Of a stretch of DNA of 37,847 nucleotides, positions 13,645 to 22,831 are shown piece by piece. Both the position numbers and the translations under genes were made by a program. Every line of letters begins with the position of its first letter. The stretch's first letter is position 1. The stretch is from IMG/VR virus record IMGVR_UViG_3300024265_000026, positions 1 to 37,847 of that record; one strand, written 5' to 3'. A model generated the notes under the pieces. The model searched no databases. It saw only the letters and a program-made list of their open reading frames with translations, and was not told the DNA's origin. Source of the DNA: a virus.

Positions 13645-15565
13645 TTTTAAAATAGAAGCAATCTTTGATACATCCGATCTCCGTAGAGGTGCGAAAGATG
13701 TCAAAGCCTTCCAGGAATCACTCCAACGTGAGACAAAAGAAACCACAAGCGATTTACGTAAGACTGAAAAACAAGCCAAGAAAACTACAAAATCTGTGGG
13801 TGATTTTTTCAGAAGGCTGGCTATTGGGTTTCTGGCATTTCAAGGTGCTAAAGCAGCTATTAGTTTAGTTAATGATTTGCGTGATTTATCAGCCGAGATG
13901 GAAGTAATTTCCCAGAGAGCACGAATAGTTTTTGGTGAATCTTTCCCTCGAATACAGAAAACAGCCGTTACTCTCGGAGCGCGGATCGGAGTGACTAAAA
14001 ATGAATTTATCGGGCTTGCGTCAGCTACGCAGGATTTATTAGTACCTTTAGGTTTTACTCGAGAACAAGCAACCGGATTAACGGAAAACGTTACTATTTT
14101 AGGAGCCGCTCTAGCAGAATTTAATAATATACAAGGCGGGGCTGCCGCAGGTATTAATATAGTCACAAAAGCCCTCTTGGGTGAGAGAGAGCAGCTCAAG
14201 ACTTTAGGTATTTCTATACTAGAGTCAGATGTTCAATTCCGTTTAGCATTAAAAAATCAAGAAAAATTAACAGGCGCAGCACTTAAACAGGCGAAAGCTC
14301 TGGCAACGGTCGAACTTATAACCGAAAGTGCGTCCGATGCTGTAACTTTATTTGGAGAGAGTGCAGGTAAACAAGCTACTCAAATTGCTCAAGCAGATGC
14401 TGCTTTCAGGCAAGCCAGGGAGACTTTAGCGAATAGACTTGAGCCAGTTCTTAAATTAATCAACTCCTTGTGGCTCGCTTTTGGGGAAACTGTTGCAGAT
14501 TTTGTTGAAGATTTAGGCGAATTAAAAGCAGAGCCGATAATTGAATTTCTTAGACAAATTACATTGGGATTTGTCAGATTTGGCGTTGCCTTAAAAACTA
14601 CTATCGATAATGTTGGTATTTTTGCGCTTGTGACAAGTAATCTACTGCAAGGTAAAATCATTGAAGCTGTTACTCAATTTCAAGTTGGTACTAGAATTAT
14701 AGCGGAGAATGCTAAAAAAACAATAGAAGAAATCACTTCTTCGACTAATGATTTTTTTGACAATATACGAACAATCACAGCGAACCAATTTAACGCTGCC
14801 GAAGCTTTAAGAAAAAACCAAGCTCTTGCAACTCAGTTTTCAATTCAGGATGAATTGGCTACCGTCACGAGACTTATAAAAGAAAGCCAAGCTAAAAGAA
14901 CAGCAATTATGGCAGAGGAAGAAAGGAAACGTTCCAGAACAAGAGGAGAAAATTTAGCTGCGACTATAGCGACAGTTAACAAAGCCAACCAAGCTGAAGC
15001 GGACGCACAAGAAGAACGAGAAGCTCGCTTCGCGGAGAATACCGCTTTGCAAATTGCTAACGTTCAAAGTCTGGAAGATGCAGGCAAGGTTACTCTTAGA
15101 ATAATTAAAAGTGAAGTTATCGGTCTTATTGTCCGCTCAATTTTATCTAATTTAGCCATTCCGTTTCCTATTAATATTGCGATTGCGGGCGGGGCTGGTG
15201 CAATCGCTTCGGCTCTCTTTTCAGAAGTAGGTTTTAAAAAAGGTGGCATGGTTCCTGAATTTGCAGGCGGTGGTTTTGTATCAGGTTTTACTGGTAATAT
15301 TCCTGAAAGTCGTCCTGCTGGTGTGGTGCATGGCGGCGAATTAGTAATTCCCGCTCAAGCAGTTAAAAATATGGTAAACGGCCAAGGCTTTAACCAAGCA
15401 ATGGCAGGCGTAAGCGGCGGCGGTATGTCTGAAAGTCTTTTAGAGAGAATCGCTGAAAATACCGAGAACCGTAATATTCGAATAGTCAATAAAGTTGAAG
15501 CTAAAGAATTTATCACTGTCTTGGAGCGTGGCCGTAAAGATGAAGAATTTGATAGGATTGATTAA
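13637..15565 (+). CDS. Tail tape measure protein
   Basis: A 642-residue protein with long helices, Ala/Thr/Gln-rich stretches and a hydrophobic segment near 55-75 that fits a membrane-inserting region. A second hydrophobic, Gly/Ala/Ile-rich segment lies at about 490-530. The C-terminus has the F-A-G-G-G-F-V and H-G-G-E-L-V-I-P-A-Q-A motifs common at tape measure ends. It sets tail length and is ejected into the host. At about 1.5 Å per residue the predicted tail is near 95 nm. It overlaps the frameshifted chaperone end by 8 bases. Confidence 0.92.
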   Translation: MADFKIEAIFDTSDLRRGAKDVKAFQESLQRETKETTSDLRKTEKQAKKTTKSVGDFFRRLAIGFLAFQGAKAAISLVNDLRDLSAEMEVISQRARIVFGESFPRIQKTAVTLGARIGVTKNEFIGLASATQDLLVPLGFTREQATGLTENVTILGAALAEFNNIQGGAAAGINIVTKALLGEREQLKTLGISILESDVQFRLALKNQEKLTGAALKQAKALATVELITESASDAVTLFGESAGKQATQIAQADAAFRQARETLANRLEPVLKLINSLWLAFGETVADFVEDLGELKAEPIIEFLRQITLGFVRFGVALKTTIDNVGIFALVTSNLLQGKIIEAVTQFQVGTRIIAENAKKTIEEITSSTNDFFDNIRTITANQFNAAEALRKNQALATQFSIQDELATVTRLIKESQAKRTAIMAEEERKRSRTRGENLAATIATVNKANQAEADAQEEREARFAENTALQIANVQSLEDAGKVTLRIIKSEVIGLIVRSILSNLAIPFPINIAIAGGAGAIASALFSEVGFKKGGMVPEFAGGGFVSGFTGNIPESRPAGVVHGGELVIPAQAVKNMVNGQGFNQAMAGVSGGGMSESLLERIAENTENRNIRIVNKVEAKEFITVLERGRKDEEFDRID

Positions 15566-17754
15566 TGGCTAATTTCCAAATCATCCCACAAACCCGTAAT
15601 GCCGCGGGGGCTTTTGTAGATTCGCCTATTAATTCGGTAGTGGGAACCGAGATTAAATTTTATATCAACGGGCGTACCACTCTTACAAAAATTCGTGAAG
15701 AGATTTTAAACGGCTCTGATATTTCTATTATATATGAATTCGATAAAGTTGGTTTTGCTATGCAGGGCACGATAAGTTTACTTATTTCTAACGATAAGGG
15801 CACGATAGATTCAAATTATGTTGCTCTTAGAGATGGAACATGGTTAATAGATATAGATTCAACAGAATACTTTAGAGGCACACCCGATAAAAGTAGTTTT
15901 ACATTTAATAGACAAGACCGGACTGTTTCACTGATTTTAGGAACAGGGAAAGTTGATGATAATACTCTTACGCAAAGTATAACAACGTCATTTCCTCAAC
16001 CGACCGTAGCAGAGATTATAGCAGATTATTTTGATCAACTTTTCTCAATAACAACAACTAATTTTGATGTTGATTTTGCTTACCCTGTCGATGCGAAAAA
16101 TGCCTATATAGACGATGCTGACGCAGGCGCACAAGATGTAGTGATCACTTCGACTGAAACATCGCCCACTTTAAAAGTTGAAAATAGATTTAAACAATTT
16201 GTCGCTCAATTCGCGCTTAATTTTGCTATCTGGAAAGGGGAGGGGCATGTTTGGTTTAAGAATAATTTCTTCTCAAACACTGTCACAGTCTCGTTAACGG
16301 ATTCGACAACGCTATCGGTTATAGAAAATCTGGATTATAAACAAGAAGATTTCTTTAATCAGGCGGTGATGGACATACATAGGTGGGATACTTCTTTTAA
16401 TTTTAAGAAAGATAAACGCTTCCTAAGAGCCAACGACAGTGAGGTAATAGATTACGAATCTCTGTCTTTTATCCCGTGGTGGAAGACTCATTCTATGGGT
16501 AACTGGTCTGGCACAGGCTGGGCGCAAATATCACAAGTTATATCAGGGACGACTGAATATTGGGCCACACTTCAAGTGAGAAACAACCTAGCAACATCGA
16601 CAGAATATATTATTTCGGTGACTCCAACGGAGACTTTAGATGTCGGTGATAAAATCCGTGTCTCATTAGATTATATGAATTTTACAGGGGCAGAAAGGTT
16701 GTGGTTTAAAGTAGGAACTGCAGCAGAATACACCCCGTATGATATAGAAATTGAAGTTTCAACTTCGACACTAATCAATACTGTTGAAAGAGGGAACAGT
16801 TTAGTATTTGAATATGAAGTTGTTATAACAGGTGATATTTTTATCAAGTTAATATCTACCGATATGTGGTCAAATCAAGAAAGTGCATTTAATATAAATA
16901 GAATAGTCAAGGACGAGGCCACAGCTCAATTTAGGTGGTTTTCCAGAGGTGACCACGATATGAATGTAGGGGCTGGTGTTGAGAAATATGAAATAAGAGG
17001 CGCGAGCAGTGATTTTGACGGATCGGAAAGCACTACATTCCTTGATGGTGTTTTCACTTCTGACAGTGATTTAATTGGCGGTGGTTCATTTAACACCGAA
17101 ATTGGCACTGATGCGCTTGTCATAGTTAATAATCCTGGCAGCACTACTAACAGTGTTTCTTTTAGTGAGGTAGCTGTAGATAAGGCAAATGCTGATTTTG
17201 CCAATAGTAATAACGAACGACATAGACTATCTGTCGGCGACACCATTATCGTTGAAGGTACAACAAATTATAATGGTCAATTTGACATATTATCTATTAT
17301 AAATGTGACGACTGTACAATTCGCAAGAACGGAAATAGGCTCAGGGACAGAGGCAGGTGAAGCATTTAAGAAGTCATTAGATAAGGATTTTTGGTTCAGA
17401 CATTTTCAATCTTATAAAATAACCAACGGGAATTCAACAACAGTAGTAGATTATGATGGTAATTTTAACGTTAACGATAATCCTAGATTAGAGCCATATA
17501 AAAAAGGAACAGGTGCAGGATTTTTAGACTACACATTTATAGACGAGTTGAATATTGCTATTTTAAAGAAGTCTTTAGAAATCTACGAAGATAGGAATAA
17601 TACAGAATTTGTTCGTAAGGCATCAATGTCGCTTAATTTGACGACAATCAACCCCTGGACAAGAATATCTTTTGATAGTGTGTTTTTTTTAATAGAAAGA
17701 TTTAAATTCAACCTGAGAACGGGTGTTACTGACCTAGATTTAATAGAGGCATAA
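15565..17754 (+). CDS. Large tail protein (distal tail/tail tip)
   Basis: A 729-residue protein that starts on the last base of the tape measure stop (TAATG). It is beta-rich, with a lectin- or carbohydrate-like middle section (many Trp, Tyr and Ser, about 300-440). A small domain near 550-590 (V-G-D-T-I-I-V-E-G-T, then N-Y-N-G) resembles the repeat in the 12140 product. Its place after the tape measure fits a distal tail or tail-tip component. No peptidase motif is visible. Confidence 0.75.
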   Translation: MANFQIIPQTRNAAGAFVDSPINSVVGTEIKFYINGRTTLTKIREEILNGSDISIIYEFDKVGFAMQGTISLLISNDKGTIDSNYVALRDGTWLIDIDSTEYFRGTPDKSSFTFNRQDRTVSLILGTGKVDDNTLTQSITTSFPQPTVAEIIADYFDQLFSITTTNFDVDFAYPVDAKNAYIDDADAGAQDVVITSTETSPTLKVENRFKQFVAQFALNFAIWKGEGHVWFKNNFFSNTVTVSLTDSTTLSVIENLDYKQEDFFNQAVMDIHRWDTSFNFKKDKRFLRANDSEVIDYESLSFIPWWKTHSMGNWSGTGWAQISQVISGTTEYWATLQVRNNLATSTEYIISVTPTETLDVGDKIRVSLDYMNFTGAERLWFKVGTAAEYTPYDIEIEVSTSTLINTVERGNSLVFEYEVVITGDIFIKLISTDMWSNQESAFNINRIVKDEATAQFRWFSRGDHDMNVGAGVEKYEIRGASSDFDGSESTTFLDGVFTSDSDLIGGGSFNTEIGTDALVIVNNPGSTTNSVSFSEVAVDKANADFANSNNERHRLSVGDTIIVEGTTNYNGQFDILSIINVTTVQFARTEIGSGTEAGEAFKKSLDKDFWFRHFQSYKITNGNSTTVVDYDGNFNVNDNPRLEPYKKGTGAGFLDYTFIDELNIAILKKSLEIYEDRNNTEFVRKASMSLNLTTINPWTRISFDSVFFLIERFKFNLRTGVTDLDLIEA

Positions 17755-18162
17755 ATGCAGTTTAAATATAATGACGGTGCGCCACAATCATTTATCATAA
17801 CCGATAATTCGATGTCGTGGCTAGAAGTCCGTGAGAAAAGAAAGATAGAATTTGTGTCAATCGATCAGGTAATCACTGAAAAAGTACTTGATTTTATTTA
17901 TGTATTGGATATTCAAATTGCAAGTATGACTTTAACAGAAAAAGATAATCTTTCTTTGTTTTATGAAAATTCAAGAGTCAGTTTAGATAATGAAGATGAA
18001 GTAGACACTGGCGATACATTTTTTACTTATTCAGGTAATTTATATGTTAGGAGACCGTTAAGAAAATTAAACTTCGTTCGCGGTCAGACAGAAAAAGACA
18101 TTGATTTTTTTAATATAGGTTTAGAGATATTAGCAGATACAAGAGGATCGGCGGTTAAATGA
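17755..18162 (+). CDS. Hypothetical tail protein
   Basis: A 135-residue acidic protein that follows the large tail protein without a gap and overlaps the adhesin gene by 4 bases (ATGA). Alternating strands and a charged D-N-E-D-E-V-D-T-G-D segment (about 80-90) suggest a beta-rich tail-tip subunit. No family is recognised. Confidence 0.65.
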   Translation: MQFKYNDGAPQSFIITDNSMSWLEVREKRKIEFVSIDQVITEKVLDFIYVLDIQIASMTLTEKDNLSLFYENSRVSLDNEDEVDTGDTFFTYSGNLYVRRPLRKLNFVRGQTEKDIDFFNIGLEILADTRGSAVK

Positions 18163-20009
18163 GTTACCCACAATTACCCTGTTTAAAAGACTATTTTGAA
18201 AACAAAGAAGGCATGCGCGACCAACATATAAATAAAAGTCAATTAGATTTTAGATTAAACGGCGGCGCAACTTCAGAAGATATAGGTGATGCAACGAAAG
18301 AAGCTAATAATATACAAGGCTTCGATGGTGGTGCGTTAGTCTCTGAACTAAATAGATTAAAATCCAGATTAGGTTTAACGGGCAGATTCCATATAAATGA
18401 TTTAATCAGACAAGCATGTGATGAGGCTTTATATGGGTTTGGCTTTACTGGTGAAATTACCCGCTTTCTTCCCCAGACTATAGATCATAGAATTTCTGGC
18501 GGGTTTGCTCTTGGGGTAGGCTCTACAGATAGAATACCGCTTACAGGCAGTGCATTACAGGGCAGCGGCGCAAATAATGTTAATTTTGGTGTTGTGGCAG
18601 GGATGAACGCGGGAACAAACGATTTTACTTTATATTGCAGTGGAAGAAAGAACGCTACTTCGGGCTCTAACCAAATGGTATGTGGAACGGGCATTTTTGA
18701 TGTGGGCGAATTTGGGGAAGAGTTCTCTTTCAATGGTTCGAATAATCTTCAATTTGCGATAGAAGATGCGGGGGGCGTGACTGTTATTGTTTCCGATGGT
18801 GTTACTCCTATCAATACTGATTTTACAATTTTCGGATTAAGAAATTTCGGCGTTGAGATGGCTATGTGGAAAAAGGAAGGTTCAGGTTCATTAGCTAAAC
18901 AAGCAGCCACATCCACAGAATCAAGAGACTTAGATTCATCTGGCCAAGATAGCACAATGTTTGGGAGTCCGTTAGGTGCTGGCCTTTCCGACGATACCAT
19001 ATATGAATGGGGCATTATTCAAGATGTCGTGTTGACAGAAACACAAATGAATTCTATTGTTAATATCCATGACTTCTTAGCCTTCCAGACAGACGATACA
19101 AAAAGATTCGGCTATCATGCTGATGAATCCGCAGGCACGAATTATTATGGTTTAGGCTCTAGCAACCCCACAGGAACAGGCACCGCTACTTGGTTAGCTG
19201 GCGATACATTTCCATCTGTTAGTAATCAAATTGGTTATGCTGAATCAAGCGACTTGGTTGCAGGTGTAAAAATACCGTTAGATACTGATAAATTGACCCC
19301 TGTTTATAATCTTAATATCACTGCGACCTTTTTAGGCAAAGTTGCTTTACGGCTTAAGCTCACAGGTGGGGCGTGTAAAGATGTGGACGGGATTAACCAA
19401 GATTTATTACTAAATTTCACACCAACGACCGTAGTAAACGCAGGAACAGCAACAGCAATAATAAACGGTGATACAATAGAATTTACTACGGCAGGGACGG
19501 TATTCGATTTATTAATTGATAGCGTGTTTAAATTTCCTTGCGCTGAACAGGGTGATGCTTCATCAGGCCAGACATCTTATTGTGTAAATGACGTAACAAA
19601 AACGGGTATTTGGCAAAACGACGATTTGACTATGCATTCAGGCACCGATGATAATGTTTCTTACCATAATGAGCAATTTGGCGCAACAAAAACAGGTGTT
19701 TTCTTTATTCCCGCAGAAACAAGTAACGATGTTTCAACGAATTTTGATGTATTGGGAGCCGCTATTAGTAACATACTAGGCACAATAAACACAGGTTTTG
19801 AAATGGATGCCACATTTGATAGCGCACCTGAACTTGCTAATTTTACAGCAACAGTTATAGCCAGCATAGATTTAGACTTTTCATATATAAATAGCGATAC
19901 TACCCCAACAGATCATTCTAAAGATTGTTTATTATTTAATGAATCTACATTAGCAGGTGGGTATCCAGCAGGTGAGCGAGCCAAAATATTAGCATTTACG
20001 GATAACTAA
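18159..20009 (+). CDS. Tail fibre/adhesin with lectin-like domain
   Basis: A 616-residue Gly/Asn/Thr/Ser-rich protein, the last of the tail genes. The N-terminal 100 residues are more helical (virion attachment). From about 110 to 310 a beta-rich domain ends with Y-E-W-G-I-I-Q-D-V-V-L-T-E-T-Q-M, the typical closing strand and helix of concanavalin A/LamG-like lectin domains. A second beta-rich section (about 330-600) contains several Cys residues. It is the best candidate for the receptor-binding protein. The receptor is unknown. Confidence 0.72.
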   Translation: MSYPQLPCLKDYFENKEGMRDQHINKSQLDFRLNGGATSEDIGDATKEANNIQGFDGGALVSELNRLKSRLGLTGRFHINDLIRQACDEALYGFGFTGEITRFLPQTIDHRISGGFALGVGSTDRIPLTGSALQGSGANNVNFGVVAGMNAGTNDFTLYCSGRKNATSGSNQMVCGTGIFDVGEFGEEFSFNGSNNLQFAIEDAGGVTVIVSDGVTPINTDFTIFGLRNFGVEMAMWKKEGSGSLAKQAATSTESRDLDSSGQDSTMFGSPLGAGLSDDTIYEWGIIQDVVLTETQMNSIVNIHDFLAFQTDDTKRFGYHADESAGTNYYGLGSSNPTGTGTATWLAGDTFPSVSNQIGYAESSDLVAGVKIPLDTDKLTPVYNLNITATFLGKVALRLKLTGGACKDVDGINQDLLLNFTPTTVVNAGTATAIINGDTIEFTTAGTVFDLLIDSVFKFPCAEQGDASSGQTSYCVNDVTKTGIWQNDDLTMHSGTDDNVSYHNEQFGATKTGVFFIPAETSNDVSTNFDVLGAAISNILGTINTGFEMDATFDSAPELANFTATVIASIDLDFSYINSDTTPTDHSKDCLLFNESTLAGGYPAGERAKILAFTDN

Positions 20010-20149
20010 TGACAAAAGAAGAAGAAGTAATTTTTAACAGAATCCAGAAACACAATAATGATGGCTGCGCAGACTGCAAAAAATGGTGGTCTAAAGGTGC
20101 TATCAATTATAATCGAGAGAAACCACTTTTAAAAGGAGCAAAAAAATGA
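20009..20149 (+). CDS. Small CxxC protein
   Basis: A 46-residue protein with C20-A-D-C23 followed by K-K-W-W and a basic C-terminus. A single CxxC could be half a zinc site shared in a dimer, or a redox pair. It overlaps the adhesin stop (TAATG), and its last codons carry the AAAGGAG site of the next gene, with which it overlaps in ATGA. Confidence 0.55.
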   Translation: MTKEEEVIFNRIQKHNNDGCADCKKWWSKGAINYNREKPLLKGAKK

Positions 20150-20355
20150 GCACATCAGTAGAAGTAATTTTAGCACATGCGGAGCCTAAACATGTTGATA
20201 ACGGGGTCGAGTATAAAAAACGAGTTCAAGATGAAGATTATATTGCTTACCACGAAGCAAACGGGAATGTCTGGCTTAATATTGGTTTAGTAGGTGAGAT
20301 AGTTACCGAAGGTTGCCCAACGTCAGGTTGTTGTATACCATCAGGTAGTTGTTAA
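20146..20355 (+). CDS. Small protein with cysteine-rich C-terminus
   Basis: A 69-residue acidic protein whose last 14 residues hold four cysteines (G-C-P-T-S-G-C-C-I-P-S-G-S-C). The cluster suggests metal binding or disulfides. A strong AAGGAG site precedes the ATG, and the stop overlaps the next gene's ATG. No family is recognised. Confidence 0.62.
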   Translation: MSTSVEVILAHAEPKHVDNGVEYKKRVQDEDYIAYHEANGNVWLNIGLVGEIVTEGCPTSGCCIPSGSC

Positions 20356-20954
20356 TGTATGAATTTTATTCAATGGCGCGGATAATTTTATTTGTTTTCG
20401 CGCTATTTACTTCATTAACAGATAAATATTACCCATTTATATTAATATTGCTATTTCTTTCACAGCTTCTTTTGGGTAACTTGTCATACAGTCTAAATAT
20501 TTACCAGCTCACGCCATTGATGGCATTATTTTCCTTTGGTTTGGCTATTTTTTCTATAGCGTTGAGGAAGAAAACTCTAGCAATGTTGTTTGTGTTCCAG
20601 GGTTTAATGTATTCCTGGTATTTGTCGGTTGATTTATATGCGGCGGCTACAGGCGAAGGTACAAAGCTCTTAGCTGTGTTTTTATATAATAGTCTGCATC
20701 CAGATTATATTTATACGGCGATACCCGCTTGGATGAACTTGGTAAGTATTATGGAGCTTGTGATTTTGTCTTACGTGGTGATCATGAATGGAATTTGTAT
20801 TTATACTCATCGTAGTGGTCTTGTTAATCGTGTGGCGGGCAATTTACGCCATATCCGCGAGTTTTTTATTCATATGGCAATCGAAATACGCAAAGATATT
20901 AAGACTAAAAATCCTAAAGCGTTTCTCAAGGCGTGGAAAAACCACGGATCGTAA
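20355..20954 (+). CDS. Multi-pass membrane protein
   Basis: A 199-residue integral membrane protein with about five hydrophobic segments (roughly 8-20, 25-45, 50-70, 75-95, 125-150) and a basic cytoplasmic tail (R-K-D-I-K-T-K). It begins the lysis region. It is larger than typical holins, so it may be an envelope-modifying or exclusion protein rather than a holin. The ATG at 20355 overlaps the upstream stop. A second frame open from 20788 overlaps its 3' end. Confidence 0.65.
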   Translation: MYEFYSMARIILFVFALFTSLTDKYYPFILILLFLSQLLLGNLSYSLNIYQLTPLMALFSFGLAIFSIALRKKTLAMLFVFQGLMYSWYLSVDLYAAATGEGTKLLAVFLYNSLHPDYIYTAIPAWMNLVSIMELVILSYVVIMNGICIYTHRSGLVNRVAGNLRHIREFFIHMAIEIRKDIKTKNPKAFLKAWKNHGS

Positions 20955-20976
20955 TGGAGGAGCTGCTCAAAAGTGA
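20788..20976 (+). CDS. Possible embedded membrane protein (out-of-frame)
   Basis: A 62-codon frame inside and beyond the 3' end of the membrane gene. The product has one very hydrophobic helix (F3-W16) and a second hydrophobic segment (about 20-30), then a highly basic tail (K-Y-A-K to R-R-G-K). This hydrophobic-then-basic layout is what small holins or antiholins look like, and GGTGA lies upstream of the ATG. However, the overlap with two other genes means it could be a chance reading frame. Confidence 0.32.
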   Translation: MEFVFILIVVVLLIVWRAIYAISASFLFIWQSKYAKILRLKILKRFSRRGKTTDRNGGAAQK

Positions 20977-21166
20977 AGAGGTATGGAAACATTTAATTGT
21001 CGTTCTGCTCACACTAGTATCAAATATAACCTTCACAGGCATACGTAAAAAATTTACAGCTTTCTATGATAGAGTGATGGGCAAAAAAAGCTTACATGAA
21101 AAGATAGATGAATTAGATAAGAAAATTGATATGTTAATTGAATCACAATCTAAAAAGAAACGGTAA
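20954..21166 (+). CDS. Membrane protein with coiled-coil tail (holin-like)
   Basis: A 70-residue protein with an N-terminal amphipathic part, one transmembrane helix (about 12-32) and a charged, heptad-like C-terminus (K-S-L-H-E-K-I-D-E-L-D-K-K-I-D). This layout resembles small phage holins of the BhlA/UviB type. The ATG at 20954 overlaps the upstream stop (TAATG). Confidence 0.6.
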   Translation: MEELLKSEEVWKHLIVVLLTLVSNITFTGIRKKFTAFYDRVMGKKSLHEKIDELDKKIDMLIESQSKKKR

Positions 21167-21172
21167 GGTTTT

Positions 21173-21319
21173 ATGAGTTTATTTATGCTTATTGTCGTTG
21201 TGTCATTTATTTTCCTTATAAGTGTGATACTTATTTACAAATTTTTCTTAGAAGCTTATCTTAGGCGAAGAAAAGCTATGCAAATATTAAAAAGTATCCA
21301 GAAAATATGGAGAGGGTAA
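21173..21319 (+). CDS. Small single-span membrane protein
   Basis: A 48-residue protein with one long hydrophobic helix (L3-Y22) followed by a basic tail (L-R-R-R-K-A). AAGG lies upstream. It ends one base before the next ATG. A holin accessory or antiholin role is possible because of the lysis context. Confidence 0.58.
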   Translation: MSLFMLIVVVSFIFLISVILIYKFFLEAYLRRRKAMQILKSIQKIWRG

Positions 21320-21760
21320 ATGTCATACACAACCTTTAGCAATTTGTTACAAGATACCCAAAATTCTAAAACAGAAATATTTCTAAAAGCCACTGGTGAG
21401 AGTATGGGCACTTTTTATATTACTTCCGCAAGTGCATTGAATGCAATCAACGAAACTATTTATGAAATAAGAGAATTAGCAGGTGATGCTTTAGTAGATA
21501 CTGGTGTTTTTGTAGATCCATTAATTTCACTTTCTAATAATGATATGTGTATAAATATTATCTCTGATAACACTAACCGTATCGCCAATTACAGGATAAC
21601 AGGATCGGGTGTCACCCAATACGCTAAGAGAATCGATATAAGAGAAGGCGAAAGTACAATGTTTGTTGCGTCTATCTCGGAAATAGATGGCAAATTATTT
21701 GAATTCTATACAAAAGATTATGATATATTTTTCACAACATTCAAGGAGTTTATTAGTTGA
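21320..21760 (+). CDS. Hypothetical protein in lysis region
   Basis: A 146-residue soluble, mixed alpha/beta protein with no signal peptide, membrane segment or recognised motif. GAGAGGG precedes the start. Its position among membrane proteins does not by itself define a role; it could still be a minor tail protein. Confidence 0.65.
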   Translation: MSYTTFSNLLQDTQNSKTEIFLKATGESMGTFYITSASALNAINETIYEIRELAGDALVDTGVFVDPLISLSNNDMCINIISDNTNRIANYRITGSGVTQYAKRIDIREGESTMFVASISEIDGKLFEFYTKDYDIFFTTFKEFIS

Positions 21761-21782
21761 GTCATAAACGTAAAAAGAAAAA

Positions 21783-22112
21783 ATGAAGTTTGTTGTAATC
21801 ATTCTTTCAGTTTCCACCGTGTTCGCACTTGTAGAACGTTTTATTAAGGTAGATGACTTATCTAACCAAATAGACCGTTTAACGCTCAGAGAAACTATCC
21901 TCAGCTCACAGAGAGATAGCCTGAAGCGGAAAGATACCCAAAATACACATTTATTACATTTATATGTAGATTCTTTAGAGATTTTAAAAGAGATCGTTAT
22001 TAAACCAGTTTTACTTAGAGGAATGAATGAAGCAGATATTAATGCTGCTATCCGTCTTAGGATTAATGCAATCACAGAACGACACAACCACACACAAGAT
22101 TCTGGTAACTGA
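21783..22112 (+). CDS. Inner-spanin-like protein (TM plus coiled coil)
   Basis: A 109-residue protein with an N-terminal signal-anchor helix (F3-L16) and a long periplasmic heptad-rich coil (about 20-80), the layout of inner spanins (Rz-like) that bridge the periplasm to disrupt the outer membrane at lysis. No strong ribosome site is seen. The start of another secreted-type protein (22027) lies inside its 3' end in another frame, like Rz/Rz1. Confidence 0.55.
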   Translation: MKFVVIILSVSTVFALVERFIKVDDLSNQIDRLTLRETILSSQRDSLKRKDTQNTHLLHLYVDSLEILKEIVIKPVLLRGMNEADINAAIRLRINAITERHNHTQDSGN

Positions 22113-22458
22113 TTTAGAATTACTTTTAGAGGAATCAGATAGGGTAGAGCATTTAGATTCTTTGGTTTCAGCTTATGGGAAAGTCTGGATGCAAGCTAAA
22201 CTTACTTTAGCAGATAAAGATTCACTTATAAGTAATGGCGATAAGTATATTAAGAATCTTAAAAAGCAAAGATTAGTTTATAAAAAAGCTTGGGTGAGAG
22301 CAGAACGGAGATTAAGAACGGCCAATAGGCTAATGATAAGCACGGTCTTTTCAAGTATCACATATGCTTATGAGCAAAATATAACAAATGCAGGATTAAC
22401 TTTTATAGGTACTTACTTACTACAGCAATTTAATATTATAAGATGGAGTTTATTATGA
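22027..22458 (+). CDS. Overlapping secreted coiled-coil protein (spanin partner?)
   Basis: A 143-residue protein whose frame begins within the preceding gene, with AGAGG five bases upstream of the ATG. It has a signal-like N-terminus (K2, L5-L13), a charged coiled-coil centre (about 25-100) and a C-terminal hydrophobic part (about 105-135). There is no lipobox Cys, so it is not a classic outer spanin. It may be a spanin variant or an unrelated envelope protein. Confidence 0.52.
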   Translation: MKQILMLLSVLGLMQSQNDTTTHKILVTDLELLLEESDRVEHLDSLVSAYGKVWMQAKLTLADKDSLISNGDKYIKNLKKQRLVYKKAWVRAERRLRTANRLMISTVFSSITYAYEQNITNAGLTFIGTYLLQQFNIIRWSLL

Positions 22459-22661
22459 GCATTAATTATATGCATATGATTGAACAAACGGATGAAGAAA
22501 AACTAAAAATGTATATGAAATCTACAAAATTAAAACTAGCTGAAATGTTATTAGAATCCAATAGATATAAAAGACCAATGGAATATACTTATACCAACCA
22601 CCAACCAAGCTGTGCATGTGATAAATGTGGTGGTTATAGAAGTTTTTGGGTGGGTTCATGA
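22455..22661 (+). CDS. Small protein with CxCxxC motif
   Basis: A 68-residue protein, helical and Met/Lys/Glu rich in the first half, with C-A-C-D-K-C-G-G near the C-terminus that suggests a metal site. The ATG at 22455 has GGAG upstream and an ATGA overlap with the previous stop; an in-frame ATG at 22443 is less likely. Overlaps the next gene by 4 bases. Confidence 0.6.
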   Translation: MSINYMHMIEQTDEEKLKMYMKSTKLKLAEMLLESNRYKRPMEYTYTNHQPSCACDKCGGYRSFWVGS

Positions 22662-22831
22662 CAAAAAGAACACGCTTTAAAATCGCTTTAGGGTTAATAA
22701 CCTTCTTAGGCAGTATATGTATCTATTCTTTAATAATAGAGCAATACGAGCTAACCTCGGAGACTTTAGCGGCTATTATGGTCGTAGCTCCGGCTTATAT
22801 AATCAGCGATGGATATAGGAAATCAGAATGA
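22658..22831 (+). CDS. Small two-span membrane protein
   Basis: A 57-residue protein with two hydrophobic helices (about 9-25 and 34-49) separated by an acidic turn, a layout typical of class II holins (both ends on the same side). The ATG overlaps the upstream stop (ATGA), and the stop overlaps the next start. A holin candidate, without proof. Confidence 0.6.
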   Translation: MTKRTRFKIALGLITFLGSICIYSLIIEQYELTSETLAAIMVVAPAYIISDGYRKSE

